Of a stretch of DNA of 48,725 bases, positions 1 to 8,285 are shown in pieces (within the stretch, counting starts at the first letter, position 1; each line of letters begins with the position of its first letter). This DNA is from Candidatus Contendibacter sp. (GTDB taxonomy: Bacteria > Pseudomonadota > Gammaproteobacteria > Competibacterales > Competibacteraceae): contig WBUJ01000011.1 of NCBI GenBank assembly GCA_008933795.1, positions 1-48,725 of the forward strand. Reading direction: 5' to 3'. A program made the position numbers and the translations under genes. A model generated the notes under the pieces. It had not been told where the DNA came from and searched no databases. It saw nothing but the letters and a program-made list of their open reading frames with translations.

Positions 1-624
1 GCACTCGGTCTGAAAGCGAAATTCTTCGATGAGCAAGAACCTGTCTCAGTCGATGATGGAACTTATCTGACACGCCCAGACATTTCACATCTTGTGGAAT
101 CCATTTATCCGGAAATTCGCGATACCGGAGTAGCTGCCGAACATTTGGTTCGCGCTCTCGATGGAAGTGATCTGGAAGCACTTCGCGAGCTGGTCCTGAT
201 CGACCAGCGTACCAACACCGTGGTTACCCACCGGGATGTGGGGATCGGCATTTCCCAAGTCCTTCCAGTACTGGTCATGGCCTACGGTTCACAGGGCAAG
301 CTGATCGCTATGGAACAGCCTGAAGTACATCTTCATCCGGCGCTGCAAGCCGAGCTGGGTGACGTCTTCATCGAAGCCGCCCTTGGCGAGCGCCAGAACA
401 CTTTTATTCTGGAAACCCACAGCGAGCATTTGATCCTGCGATTGATGCGCAGAATCCGTGAAGGAAAGATCCATCCGGATGATGTCGGGGTGGTATTTGT
501 TCAACCGCTGAGCCGTGGGAGCCGATTCATTGAACTACGCATCGATGAAGAGGGTGATTTCATCGACGAGTGGCCTGGAGGCTTTTTCGAGGAGTCCTTC
601 CACGAGAAATTCGCGGGGCGCTGA
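1..624 (+). CDS. AAA ATPase, C-terminal part (OLD/DUF3696-like), cut by window edge
   Basis: The reading frame is open from base 1, so the 5' end lies outside the window; the first in-frame start-like codon (GTG at 94) is internal. The visible 207 residues are the C-terminal half of an ABC-type/SMC-like AAA ATPase. They show a signature-like GIGISQVLPV, a Walker B strand LIAMEQPEVHLHP with the D/E pair replaced by E-Q-P-E as is usual in this family, and the switch-histidine region ILETHSEHL. Families with this architecture (OLD, DUF3696, RecF-like) act as ATP-driven sensors or regulators in phage defence and DNA metabolism. The next gene starts 2 nt after the stop, so the two are almost certainly co-translated and probably one system. 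The N-terminal Walker A is not visible. Fold confidence is high; the biological role is inferred. Confidence 0.85.
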   Translation, partial: ALGLKAKFFDEQEPVSVDDGTYLTRPDISHLVESIYPEIRDTGVAAEHLVRALDGSDLEALRELVLIDQRTNTVVTHRDVGIGISQVLPVLVMAYGSQGKLIAMEQPEVHLHPALQAELGDVFIEAALGERQNTFILETHSEHLILRLMRRIREGKIHPDDVGVVFVQPLSRGSRFIELRIDEEGDFIDEWPGGFFEESFHEKFAGR

Positions 625-626
625 AG

Positions 627-1631
627 ATGCTTGTTCCATTTGTCATTGATGTTGACAGCCTTGCTCCTGATCCCGGATGGACGCCGGCGCAGCTTCAGAC
701 CTGCCATCAGTCCCTGCTCGATGTTTGGCAACGCATTGGAATTCTCAAGCACGATACTGATAGCTTTGAAACTTCGCGCCTTAAACAGGCCGTCCAGCAG
801 TTGCCCCAAAAGATTCGGCCGCAATGGCTCGCCATGCTTCAGCGTAATCTTCTGCTGGCTTGTGGTAATGGTTGGGACGGAAATGTCACCCCAAACAGTA
901 TCAACCAACTCGCTGGTATTGCGCAGGTCGCTTTGGTCGATGACACACGTGCCGAAGTGGATTTTGGACTCTCCGAAGAGGTGTTGTCTTCCCCAGCCCA
1001 AGGCATCCCGAATGTGGAGGTTTGCAGAATCTTGGCGGCAGCGCACGCAAAGACTTTCCGGGATGCGCTCGCCAGATCGACCGCCCACATCGAACCGAAA
1101 GAAACATTCAGGGATATTTGGACGCAACGTTTCAAATCGCTGGCTTGCACGCCCATCAAGCGCGTTGTCATCGTCGATCGGTTCGTGATCGGACAACTAT
1201 TCAATCCGCCACACCAGAAGCTTTCTGGATTGGACCGCTTTTTGAGACTGTTGGACGCGGACGCCAGTGGGCCTCGGCATGTCACTCTTTACTCTTCATG
1301 GGCAGATCTTCCGAGAGCAACCGGGATGGCTGAAATAGAAGCCGAACTCAACCAAGTGATAAACCAGTTGCACTACAGAAATATCAAGCAGTTGAAAGTA
1401 GTGATGCTCCCAAACATGATCTTTGGCGATGTCGCCCATGACCGCTTTATCCGATTTGAAGGTTTAGTCTGGGATATTGGATTGGGGCTGAAAATATTTG
1501 AAGGGGCCTTTGCTGCTGAACGGTCTTCGGCCACATTCAAGGCAGAGAAATTAGCTGTGGATGGTTACAAAAAGGTAGAAGCGGAACTCGCAGGGCATCC
1601 GCAAGCAAAATCTCGGATTCTCCCATCGTGA
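627..1631 (+). CDS. Unknown partner of the AAA ATPase, possible PLD/MIT_C-like C-terminus
   Basis: 334 residues from the ATG at 627; an upstream in-frame start at 570 would overlap the ATPase and is less likely. I do not recognise a named family. The N-terminus is a hydrophobic strand ending in acidic residues (VIDVDSL), followed by a helical region to about 110. The C-terminal third alternates strands and helices: VVIVDRFVI around 180-188, then HDRFIRF at 271-277 followed by WDIGLGLKIFEG. An HDR-x-I ... W-x-I-G-x-GL-x-I pattern resembles the PLD-like MIT C-terminal domain, which is a weak recognition by eye. Position directly behind an AAA ATPase suggests an effector or target-recognition subunit. 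There are no membrane segments or signal peptide. Confidence 0.7.
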   Translation: MLVPFVIDVDSLAPDPGWTPAQLQTCHQSLLDVWQRIGILKHDTDSFETSRLKQAVQQLPQKIRPQWLAMLQRNLLLACGNGWDGNVTPNSINQLAGIAQVALVDDTRAEVDFGLSEEVLSSPAQGIPNVEVCRILAAAHAKTFRDALARSTAHIEPKETFRDIWTQRFKSLACTPIKRVVIVDRFVIGQLFNPPHQKLSGLDRFLRLLDADASGPRHVTLYSSWADLPRATGMAEIEAELNQVINQLHYRNIKQLKVVMLPNMIFGDVAHDRFIRFEGLVWDIGLGLKIFEGAFAAERSSATFKAEKLAVDGYKKVEAELAGHPQAKSRILPS

Positions 1632-1689
1632 TTTACCTCAATTGCTGTAAACCAGCGATAAACCGATAAGGTGATACTACGAAAGATTA

Positions 1690-1726
1690 ATTAGCTAATC
1701 CGCGTCATTCAGTGAGAACCGTTCTC
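1690..1726. promoter_or_regulatory. Two palindromes upstream of the toxin-antitoxin pair
   Basis: Between the ATPase partner gene and the antitoxin there is a perfect 10-bp palindrome ATTAGCTAAT (1690-1699) and a 13-bp inverted repeat GAGAACCGTTCTC (1714-1726), in DNA more AT-rich than its surroundings. A GAGGGAGAA ribosome-binding site lies just upstream of the antitoxin ATG at 1760. Position and symmetry suit an autoregulatory operator for the antitoxin or the toxin-antitoxin complex. Binding is inferred. Confidence 0.45.
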
Positions 1727-1759
1727 GCATGATAGATTGAAAATGAGGGAGAATACCTG

Positions 1760-2002
1760 ATGACACTCGCACTACGCAGCCATGCAGTCGTGGATCGCAA
1801 TCACGCCATTACCCTTCAAGTTCCAGATTTACATCCCGGTGATAAGGTTGAAGTCATCGTGCTGGTCGAACAGGGCGCGCAAGCGGAGAAAAAAGGCGAC
1901 CAGAGCTTCCTTGATGCCATCGCCGGTATTGAAATCGATGCGCCGCCCGATTATTCGACGACGTTCGAGGACAACCTTTACAGCCACCGCCGCGACCCAT
2001 GA
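1760..2002 (+). CDS. Antitoxin-like protein of a PIN toxin-antitoxin pair
   Basis: 80 residues. The N-terminal half (to about 40) reads as a beta-rich strand pattern (VVDRNHAITLQVP ... GDKVEVIVLV), and the C-terminal half is acidic and flexible, as in antitoxins that wrap a PIN toxin. The stop overlaps the toxin start by 4 nt (ATGA, 1999-2002), the normal coupling of VapBC-type pairs. A good RBS precedes the ATG. The antitoxin family is uncertain; the assignment rests on size, layout and the recognisable PIN partner. Confidence 0.75.
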   Translation: MTLALRSHAVVDRNHAITLQVPDLHPGDKVEVIVLVEQGAQAEKKGDQSFLDAIAGIEIDAPPDYSTTFEDNLYSHRRDP

Positions 2003-2430
2003 TCGATTCCACGGTCTTCCTCGACACCGGTTTTGCCATTGCCCTGCTATCGCCACGCGATCAATATCATGCAACCGCCCTAAACTTGGCGGCTGAAATC
2101 CGGCGGCAAGGAACAAAGGTCATTACCAGCGATGCAGTGTTGCTGGAAATAGGCGCAGCGCTTGCCAAACTCGCCTATCGCCCTGCCGCGATCAAACTCA
2201 TTGACGGACTGCGCACTGATCCGAAAGTTGAAATCGTGCCACTTGATAGCCGGTTGTTCGAGGCAGCCTACCGACTCTTCCGCGAGCGCTCCGACAAGGA
2301 ATGGAGCCTGACGGACTGTGTATCCTTCGTCATCATGCAAGAACGGCGTATTTCCCAAGCGCTGGCTGCTGACGAACACTTCAGACAGGCGGGACTGATT
2401 CCGCTCCTACTTCAAGTCCAACCGGCTTGA
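1999..2430 (+). CDS. PIN-domain ribonuclease toxin (VapC-like)
   Basis: 143 residues, a full-length single PIN domain. The four acidic positions expected for metal binding are visible: D9 in FLDTGFAIALL, E50 in VLLEIGAAL, D106 in SLTDCVSFVIM and D125 in AADEHF. PIN toxins cleave RNA and are held inactive by the cognate antitoxin, here the overlapping upstream gene. The toxin has no detectable RBS of its own, consistent with translational coupling through the ATGA overlap. Confidence 0.9.
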   Translation: MIDSTVFLDTGFAIALLSPRDQYHATALNLAAEIRRQGTKVITSDAVLLEIGAALAKLAYRPAAIKLIDGLRTDPKVEIVPLDSRLFEAAYRLFRERSDKEWSLTDCVSFVIMQERRISQALAADEHFRQAGLIPLLLQVQPA

Positions 2431-2491
2431 ATATCGATTCCAACCCGCCACTCTCAAGGAACGACTGAGGATAAAAAATTTCTTTCTACCG

Positions 2492-2503
2492 TAAAAATTT
2501 TTA
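2492..2503. promoter_or_regulatory. AT-only palindrome in the leader of the nuclease-like gene
   Basis: TAAAAATTTTTA is a perfect 12-bp palindrome in an unusually AT-rich stretch (about 2470-2505) of a GC-rich genome. It lies 90 bp after the toxin stop and 150 bp before the next gene. It could be an UP-like element, a regulator site, or a weak terminator stem for the toxin-antitoxin operon. Confidence 0.35.
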
Positions 2504-2552
2504 TGCTCCCGACGTCCACGAACCTACCATTCCATCGCCTTTTCATGACAAT

Positions 2553-2589
2553 TCATTGTTTTGTATGAAGTAAAAACACAAGACAATGA
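2553..2589. repeat. 12-bp inverted repeat forming a hairpin upstream of the coiled-coil nuclease gene
   Basis: TCATTGTTTTGT (2553-2564) pairs with ACAAGACAATGA (2578-2589) at 11 of 12 positions across a 13-nt loop. It sits 64 bp before the ATG at 2654 and is not followed by a T-run, so an operator or a leader RNA hairpin is more likely than a terminator. Confidence 0.45.
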
Positions 2590-2653
2590 TTGGCGCAATC
2601 CTTGCCAAACAATGCCGGCCAATCAACATCCTTGTGCTGAACGCAGGTAGACC

Positions 2654-4261
2654 ATGGACACTATTACCGAATCGACCCCTTTCCACCAGACCGAATTTAC
2701 TGCCACGCCGGTCAGCGATATGCCCGATAACGTCCACCTCGACCTCTGGCTGTGGGACGCTGATCTGGTGCAACCCTTGCTGGAGCATCCTGCAGGACGG
2801 GAACGGGACGAGTTCATCCGCCGGGCGCTACGGGTCGGGATACTGGCGCTGCAACAGGCACAGTCCCGCATCGATGCCGACAGCGTGCGCCGCGAGGGCG
2901 AGCACTTCATCACCCAACTGGGCAATCGCTTGAGCACGTTCCAAAACCAGATCGATAACGTGCTCACGACCACGCTCAAGGATTATCTGGACCCTCGGGA
3001 TGGCCGGTTTGTAGAGCGTGTGGAACGCCTGATCAGGAATGGGGGCGACCTCGAAAATGTGATGCGTTCCCAGACCGAAGCCGCCAAGGTGACCTTGCAG
3101 AACTCGCTCGAAGCCTATCTCGGAGCTGACAGTCCCATTGCTCGACTACTGACGCCGGACGAATCAAACGCATTGCTGGCTGCACTCCAGGAAACGGTCA
3201 ACAACTTGGTAGCCAGCCACCTGTCGGGGGTTATGCGGGAGTTTTCACTCGATAACCGGGACGGCGCGCTGGTTCGGTTGGTTGACGAGCTATCCACGCG
3301 CAATAGCCAACTGGCCGGTGATCTACGATCCATCGTGCAAGCCGTGGCGCAAGAGTTTTCGCTCGGCAAGGCGGACTCCGCGTTGAACCAACTCATCCAG
3401 CGCGTAGAAAGCGCCCAACAGCGCATCACAGCGGAATTCACGCTGGACGACAAGGAATCGGCGCTCTCCCGGCTGCGGGCCGAACTTACCGAGATCGTCA
3501 ACGCCCACAAGGCCGACAGTGCGAATTTCCAGCAGCAGGTACTCTCTACGTTGGCTACCATGCAGGCTCGCAAGGAAGAACGTCAAGCTGGCGTCGGGCA
3601 CGGCAGGGACTTCGAACAGGCCGCGTATGCGCTGATCGAAACCGCCTGTCTGAATACCGGCGACATTGCCGATTACGTGGCAAACCAGACGGGGCGGATC
3701 CGCAATTCGAAGGTGGGCGACGCGGTCGTCACGCTTGGACCGGACGCCGCCGCTGCTGGGGTCCGAATCGTCTGCGAGATGAAGGAAGATAGTTCATACC
3801 GTCTCGCCAAGGTTATCGAGGAAATCGGACAGGCGCGTGATAATCGGAACGCCCAAGTCGGCCTTTTCATCTGGTCGCGCCGCACCGCCCCTGCGGGGCA
3901 GGCCCCCCTGGCCCGCTACGGCATGGACGTCGTGGTGCACTGGGATGCCGAGGATGAAACCACGGACGTTTACCTCCATGCCGGACTGATGGTAACCAAG
4001 GCCATCGCCGCGAGCGCCCGCAGTCCGAAATCCGCACTCGGCGTCGATTTCACCGCCTTGGACAAGGCGATTCTGGAAGTGCAGCGGCAGGCTGGCTACC
4101 TCGACGAGATCGCGACTTCTTCGGGCACCATCAAGCAGGGCGCGGAGAAAATTCTCAAGCGGGTTGAAACCATGCGTAAGGCGCTGGAATGCCAAATCGA
4201 GGTTCTCAACGAACAGGTGGGGCAGTTGAAATCCAAACTGGGGGACGCCCAGCCCGGATGA
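2654..4261 (+). CDS. Coiled-coil protein with PD-(D/E)xK-like C-terminal domain
   Basis: 535 residues, not a family I can name. The N-terminal 60 residues are followed by a long helical region (about 60-310). Within it an about 18-residue motif of the type EFSL-x4-SAL-x2-L recurs three times, near 196, 234 and 261. The C-terminal domain begins at GRDFEQ (about 317) and carries GDAVVTLG (D356) and IVCEMKED (E375, K377). That order, an acidic residue, then D, then E-x-K, is the pattern of PD-(D/E)xK nucleases. A C-terminal coiled coil (about 480-535) ends the protein. It follows a toxin-antitoxin pair and has its own hairpin-bearing leader. A role in DNA processing or defence is inferred. Confidence 0.75.
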   Translation: MDTITESTPFHQTEFTATPVSDMPDNVHLDLWLWDADLVQPLLEHPAGRERDEFIRRALRVGILALQQAQSRIDADSVRREGEHFITQLGNRLSTFQNQIDNVLTTTLKDYLDPRDGRFVERVERLIRNGGDLENVMRSQTEAAKVTLQNSLEAYLGADSPIARLLTPDESNALLAALQETVNNLVASHLSGVMREFSLDNRDGALVRLVDELSTRNSQLAGDLRSIVQAVAQEFSLGKADSALNQLIQRVESAQQRITAEFTLDDKESALSRLRAELTEIVNAHKADSANFQQQVLSTLATMQARKEERQAGVGHGRDFEQAAYALIETACLNTGDIADYVANQTGRIRNSKVGDAVVTLGPDAAAAGVRIVCEMKEDSSYRLAKVIEEIGQARDNRNAQVGLFIWSRRTAPAGQAPLARYGMDVVVHWDAEDETTDVYLHAGLMVTKAIAASARSPKSALGVDFTALDKAILEVQRQAGYLDEIATSSGTIKQGAEKILKRVETMRKALECQIEVLNEQVGQLKSKLGDAQPG

Positions 4262-4312
4262 TCGACCGCACCGTCCTCCAGTCTTTGATTGGATAAAACC
4301 GGGAGGCGGCCA

Positions 4313-5836
4313 TCAGGCCGTATCCAACTGGCGCGTCGGCGCCGCATCCCGCCGATAGAGTTCGTTCAGCGGCAGCGAGCGGCCCGGCCCGACCATGATT
4401 CGGCAGTGTTCGCGCCGCAGTTGCCGGGGTTCCGCCGCGCCGCAGGCGTGGGCGATGATCTCCACCTCATGGCGCATGTTCTCCACATAGTGGCGCACCC
4501 GCTCGGCCTTGTCCGCCGGGTCCAAGCCCCGTTGCAGGCGGGGATTGTGGGTGGTGATGCCAGCCGGGCAGGTGTTCTTGTCGCACTGCATGGACTGGAC
4601 GCAGCCGAGCGCGAACAGGAAACCGCGCGCCGAATTGACGAAATCGGCGCCCACGCACAGCGCCCAGGCGACTTCGCCAGGATTGATCAGCTTGCCGGAG
4701 GCGATCACCCGGATGCGCGCGCGCAAGCCGTGCTCGCTCAATTTGTCCACGACCTGCGGCAGGCTTTCCTGGATCGGCAGACCCACGTAGTCCAGCAAAC
4801 TCATCGGCGCCGCGCCGGTGCCGCCGTCGGCGCTGTCCACCGTGATGAAATCGGGCGCGCTGGCCGGCCCCCGGCGCACGATTTCCCGGCACAACTCGTC
4901 GAACCAGCCCGGATCACCGACCACCAGCTTGAAGCCGGTGGGCTTGCCGGTGATCGTGCGAACCCGGGCGACAAAGTCCAGCAGCCCGGCTACATCGGCG
5001 ATTTCGGGATGGCGGTTGGGACTGCGGGAATCCTGGCCGACCGGGATGCCGCGAATCGCCGCGATCTCCGGCGTCACCTTGGCCGCCGGCAGAATGCCGC
5101 CTTTGCCCGGCTTGGCGCCCTGACTGAGCTTGATTTCAAACATTCTGACCTGGGGATGCGCGGCCACCGCCCGCAGCTTGGCCTCGTCCAGGCCGCCCCG
5201 CGCGTCGCACACGCCATACTTGGCCGTGCCGATTTGAAAAATCAGATCCGCGCCGCCTTCCAGATGATAGGGCGACAAGCCGCCCTCGCCGGTGTTCATC
5301 CAACACCCGGCCAGCCGTGCGCCGTTCGACAGGGCCAGCACGGCGGGCTTGGAAATCGCGCCGTAGCTCATGGCGGAGAGGTTGAAAAAGCTGGGCGCTG
5401 GATACGGCTGGGCACAGTCCGGGCCGATGACCAGCGGCTTGGCCGCGACCGCCTCGGCGTCGAGCGCCGGAAACGTGGCGTTGGCGAACAGCAGGGTGCC
5501 GGGCGGCCGCAGGTCGCGGGTGGAGCCGAACGGCTGGGTGGTGTCGAGATTCTTCGCCGCCCGGTAGACCCAGGCCCGTTGCGCCCGGTTGAACGGCATC
5601 TCCTCCCGGTCCATGGCGTAGAAATACTGGCGGAAGAACACGCCCAGATGCTCCATCCGGTAACGCAACCGCCCGATGACCGGGAAGTTGCGGCGAATGG
5701 CGTGCTGGGTCTGGGTGATGTCGATCAGATAGAGAACGGCGACCAGCAGGACGCCGACGCCGACGGCGAAGACAAATAGCGCCGCCATCGCGGCCAGGAA
5801 GGTCGTCACAAAGCCGGGTAAATCAAGAGTCATCAT
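4313..5836 (-). CDS. FMN-binding glutamate synthase family protein
   Basis: 507 residues from the ATG at 5836, chosen because GGAGG lies 6 nt upstream of it; the longer frame to 5857 lacks this. A membrane segment (about 10-37) anchors a barrel domain homologous to the synthase domain of glutamate synthase large subunit. Visible landmarks are GEGGLSPYH, a TVDSADGGTGAAP phosphate-binding stretch and the cysteine-containing CDKNTCPAGITTHNP. The glutaminase domain of true GltB is absent, so this is the short 'glutamate synthase domain 2' type whose substrate is not settled; some archaeal-type enzymes of this class make glutamate. It converges with the coiled-coil gene on the other strand. Confidence 0.9.
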   Translation of the reverse strand: MMTLDLPGFVTTFLAAMAALFVFAVGVGVLLVAVLYLIDITQTQHAIRRNFPVIGRLRYRMEHLGVFFRQYFYAMDREEMPFNRAQRAWVYRAAKNLDTTQPFGSTRDLRPPGTLLFANATFPALDAEAVAAKPLVIGPDCAQPYPAPSFFNLSAMSYGAISKPAVLALSNGARLAGCWMNTGEGGLSPYHLEGGADLIFQIGTAKYGVCDARGGLDEAKLRAVAAHPQVRMFEIKLSQGAKPGKGGILPAAKVTPEIAAIRGIPVGQDSRSPNRHPEIADVAGLLDFVARVRTITGKPTGFKLVVGDPGWFDELCREIVRRGPASAPDFITVDSADGGTGAAPMSLLDYVGLPIQESLPQVVDKLSEHGLRARIRVIASGKLINPGEVAWALCVGADFVNSARGFLFALGCVQSMQCDKNTCPAGITTHNPRLQRGLDPADKAERVRHYVENMRHEVEIIAHACGAAEPRQLRREHCRIMVGPGRSLPLNELYRRDAAPTRQLDTA

Positions 5837-5960
5837 GGCAAACCTCCGAATCGGCAACGGTGTGCCTCGACCGCTATTCTAGCGCGGCGCTGGTCCGATG
5901 GCGGGTAGAAAAGTCCGCCCTCGACGGTCGTGATCGACAAGACGGGAATCGCGGCGACAT

Positions 5961-7703
5961 TCAGGAAACGAGCACGGCCGCCCGCCATTTGCGAACCGAG
6001 TTGATCAAGGCAATGTGCCGGGCCGCGTGCAAATCGGCCGGGGTCAGGATGCGTTCCCGAATTTGGCCGGTGGCGAGCAGCCCGTTCCGAAACGTGCCAG
6101 CCAGCAGGCCGCTCGTCGCCGGCGGGGTGAACCATTCACCATCCAAGTCCAGCGCCACGTTCGCCGTGCTGGCCTCGGTCAGTTCCCCGCGTTCGTTCCA
6201 CAGAACGACCTCGTCGCAATCCGGCCGCGAGGCGCGGGCGGCGCCGTACATCTCGCGCCGGGTAGTTTTGTGATACAGCCAGATCGTGCTCGAATCGACG
6301 GGCATCCTGGCCAAGCCGACCCGCGCCGGTTGCGGCAACGCTCCTTGAGTCAAAGACGCCACTTCCACGGCGAACGCGCCATCCAGTTTGACGAGCAGCC
6401 GGATTTTGCTGGCCTCGCTCAACGTGGACGCCAATTCGATCAAGCGGGCTTCGATGGCGGCCCGGTCGAGCGGCGTGTTGAAATAAACGGCCGTATCCGC
6501 CAATCGCGCCAGATGTGCCGCCAGCAGGAAATAGCCGTTTTCCGGTTCCCATAGCAGTGTTTCCAGCAGTCGAAACGCGGGCCGCCGCTCGGTCAGCACG
6601 CGCGCCTTGAGCAGGCATTCCCGGTATTCGCTGCCCGCGTCCGAATCCCACACCAAGCCGCCGCCCACGCCATACGTCGCTTGCCGCCGTTCGCGGTCGA
6701 TCAGCACCGTGCGAATGGCGACGTTGAACCGCGCTTGCCGCTCGGGGCCGATAAAGCCGATGGCGCCGGTATACACGCCGCGCGGTTGCGACTCCAATTC
6801 CCGGATGATTTGCATGGTGCGCGCCTTGGGAGCGCCGGTAATCGAGGCGCAGGGAAACAGGCTCGCCAAAATCTCTACTACCGAGGCATTGGTTCGGGCA
6901 GTGACGGTGGAGGTCATTTGCAGCAGGGTCGGGTAGCGCTCGACCTTGAACAACTGGGGTACGGTCACGCTGCCTACTTGAGCCACTCGGCCCAGGTCGT
7001 TGCGAAGCATGTCCACGATCATCAGGTTTTCAGCCCGATTTTTTTCCGATTGCCGCAACCCGGCGATTCGAGCCTCGTCTTCCGCCAGGGTGCGCCCGCG
7101 CGCCGCTGTCCCCTTCATCGGCTTCGCGATCAGCCGCTCGCCGTCCAACCGGAAAAACAGCTCGGGCGAGGCCGAACAGAGGGCAAACCGACCGGTGTCG
7201 ATAAAAGCGGCGTATTCCGTTGGTTGCGCGGCCATCAGATCGACGAAGAACGCCCGCGGCTCGCCGTCGAAGGTGGCGAGTAGGGGAAAGGTATGGTTGA
7301 CCTGATAAGTGTGGCCGCGAGCGAGATAGTCTTTGACGCGGCCGACGACCGTTTCGTAGGTGGTCCGATCGATGGCGGGTTGCCAGGGGCCGACCGAATA
7401 GGAAGCGGACGGGGGTGGATCGGCGAACTCGGACGCCCAATCCTCGGTCGTTTCCACGTTCTCGTAAAGGCCAAACCAGAGTAGCGGCAGATCCGGCAGT
7501 GGGGCGTGGACGGCCAAGCCATACGCGGCGGCGGCTTCATAAGCGATGAAACCGGCGGCGTGGAGGCGGTGTTGGTTGACGGCCGTTTCAATCGCCCGTA
7601 GCGCCGGAATGACCTCATCCGTCTGCGTGGCTGTCACGACCCGTGTCGGTGAAGCGAACCGGAGCCCGCGCGAGCCTTCTCGAATGAATGCGGCGTCCGG
7701 CAT
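5961..7703 (-). CDS. pabB: Fused aminodeoxychorismate synthase I and aminodeoxychorismate lyase (PabB-PabC)
   Basis: 580 residues from the ATG at 7703; the open frame runs upstream to 7817 but would overlap the thioesterase gene. The N-terminal about 380 residues are a chorismate-binding PabB: PMKGTAARG, ENLMIVDMLRNDLGR, FPCASITGAPK and GAIGFIGP are all present. The lysine in PMKGT is the residue that distinguishes PabB from TrpE. The C-terminal about 200 residues are a fold-type IV PLP enzyme with the catalytic lysine in YHKTTRREMY and the ASTANVAL loop, that is PabC. The fusion would take chorismate to p-aminobenzoate for folate, with glutamine amidotransfer supplied elsewhere. It begins 20 nt after the thioesterase stop, so the two are probably one transcript. 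Confidence 0.93.
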   Translation of the reverse strand: MPDAAFIREGSRGLRFASPTRVVTATQTDEVIPALRAIETAVNQHRLHAAGFIAYEAAAAYGLAVHAPLPDLPLLWFGLYENVETTEDWASEFADPPPSASYSVGPWQPAIDRTTYETVVGRVKDYLARGHTYQVNHTFPLLATFDGEPRAFFVDLMAAQPTEYAAFIDTGRFALCSASPELFFRLDGERLIAKPMKGTAARGRTLAEDEARIAGLRQSEKNRAENLMIVDMLRNDLGRVAQVGSVTVPQLFKVERYPTLLQMTSTVTARTNASVVEILASLFPCASITGAPKARTMQIIRELESQPRGVYTGAIGFIGPERQARFNVAIRTVLIDRERRQATYGVGGGLVWDSDAGSEYRECLLKARVLTERRPAFRLLETLLWEPENGYFLLAAHLARLADTAVYFNTPLDRAAIEARLIELASTLSEASKIRLLVKLDGAFAVEVASLTQGALPQPARVGLARMPVDSSTIWLYHKTTRREMYGAARASRPDCDEVVLWNERGELTEASTANVALDLDGEWFTPPATSGLLAGTFRNGLLATGQIRERILTPADLHAARHIALINSVRKWRAAVLVS

Positions 7704-7723
7704 GGCGTGCTGGAAAAACCCAT

Positions 7724-8182
7724 TCAAGCCGTTTGTTCGGACTTGAAAATACCGTAATGCCCTTTGAAGGTCATGGCCGGTTCGCCGTCGGCGCGAACGA
7801 CGACCTCGACCGTCCAACGGGCCTTGCCGCGCTGGCGGTAGCGGTCAATGAAGGTTTCGACCGCCGCCGCGTCCGGCGGGACGCATTCGGCGACGATGGT
7901 TTCCCGCACCGGCCGCAGAAACTTCAGCGTGCTGTCGATGATCACGATTTCGGCGGTTTCGCCGTAGTCGCGCAGGGTGAGGGTGGTGAGCGCCCAGCCA
8001 GTCAGCGCGGCGATGGCGGCCATGGAGCCGCCGAACGCGGTGCCCTTGTCGTTGAGGTTGGGTTCCAGCGGCGCGGTCAGCGCCAGTCGGTTCGCGTTGG
8101 AGTGTTCCACGCGCGCCTGCATGGCCCGGAACAAGGGGACGTGACGGGTGAGGTAGTCATTTAGTTCTTGCTGGTGGGACAT
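7724..8182 (-). CDS. YiiD C-terminal-like thioesterase
   Basis: 152 residues from the ATG at 8182, preceded by AAGGAA at a suitable distance. It is a single hotdog-fold domain: LNDKGTAFGGSMAAIAALTGWAL is the central-helix region, with the substrate-pocket strand VIIDSTLKFLRPV. In E. coli this domain is the C-terminal half of the acetyltransferase-thioesterase YiiD; here it stands alone. It probably hydrolyses an acyl-CoA or acyl-ACP, substrate unknown. It is transcribed with the downstream PabB-PabC gene and is divergent from the nitroreductase, with about 100 bp for both promoters. Confidence 0.85.
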   Translation of the reverse strand: MSHQQELNDYLTRHVPLFRAMQARVEHSNANRLALTAPLEPNLNDKGTAFGGSMAAIAALTGWALTTLTLRDYGETAEIVIIDSTLKFLRPVRETIVAECVPPDAAAVETFIDRYRQRGKARWTVEVVVRADGEPAMTFKGHYGIFKSEQTA

Positions 8183-8285
8183 AACGGGTTCCTTGCGCGG
8201 AATTACGGAAGAAATTTCGGTTATTGTCGCTTTTTTCGGGTGGACGTGGTCTACAGAATCGCCAAACCCAAACCTGGAGAGACTC

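Noticed and set aside
4262..4312. Terminator between the convergent genes at 4261/4313
   Set aside because: Only short imperfect symmetry (CGGGAGGCGGC) and no T-run; not convincing.
4289..5779. 496-codon open frame opposite the glutamate-synthase-like gene
   Set aside because: It is a high-GC antisense shadow: the opposite strand has clear conserved motifs and an RBS, while this frame is arginine/glycine-rich with none.
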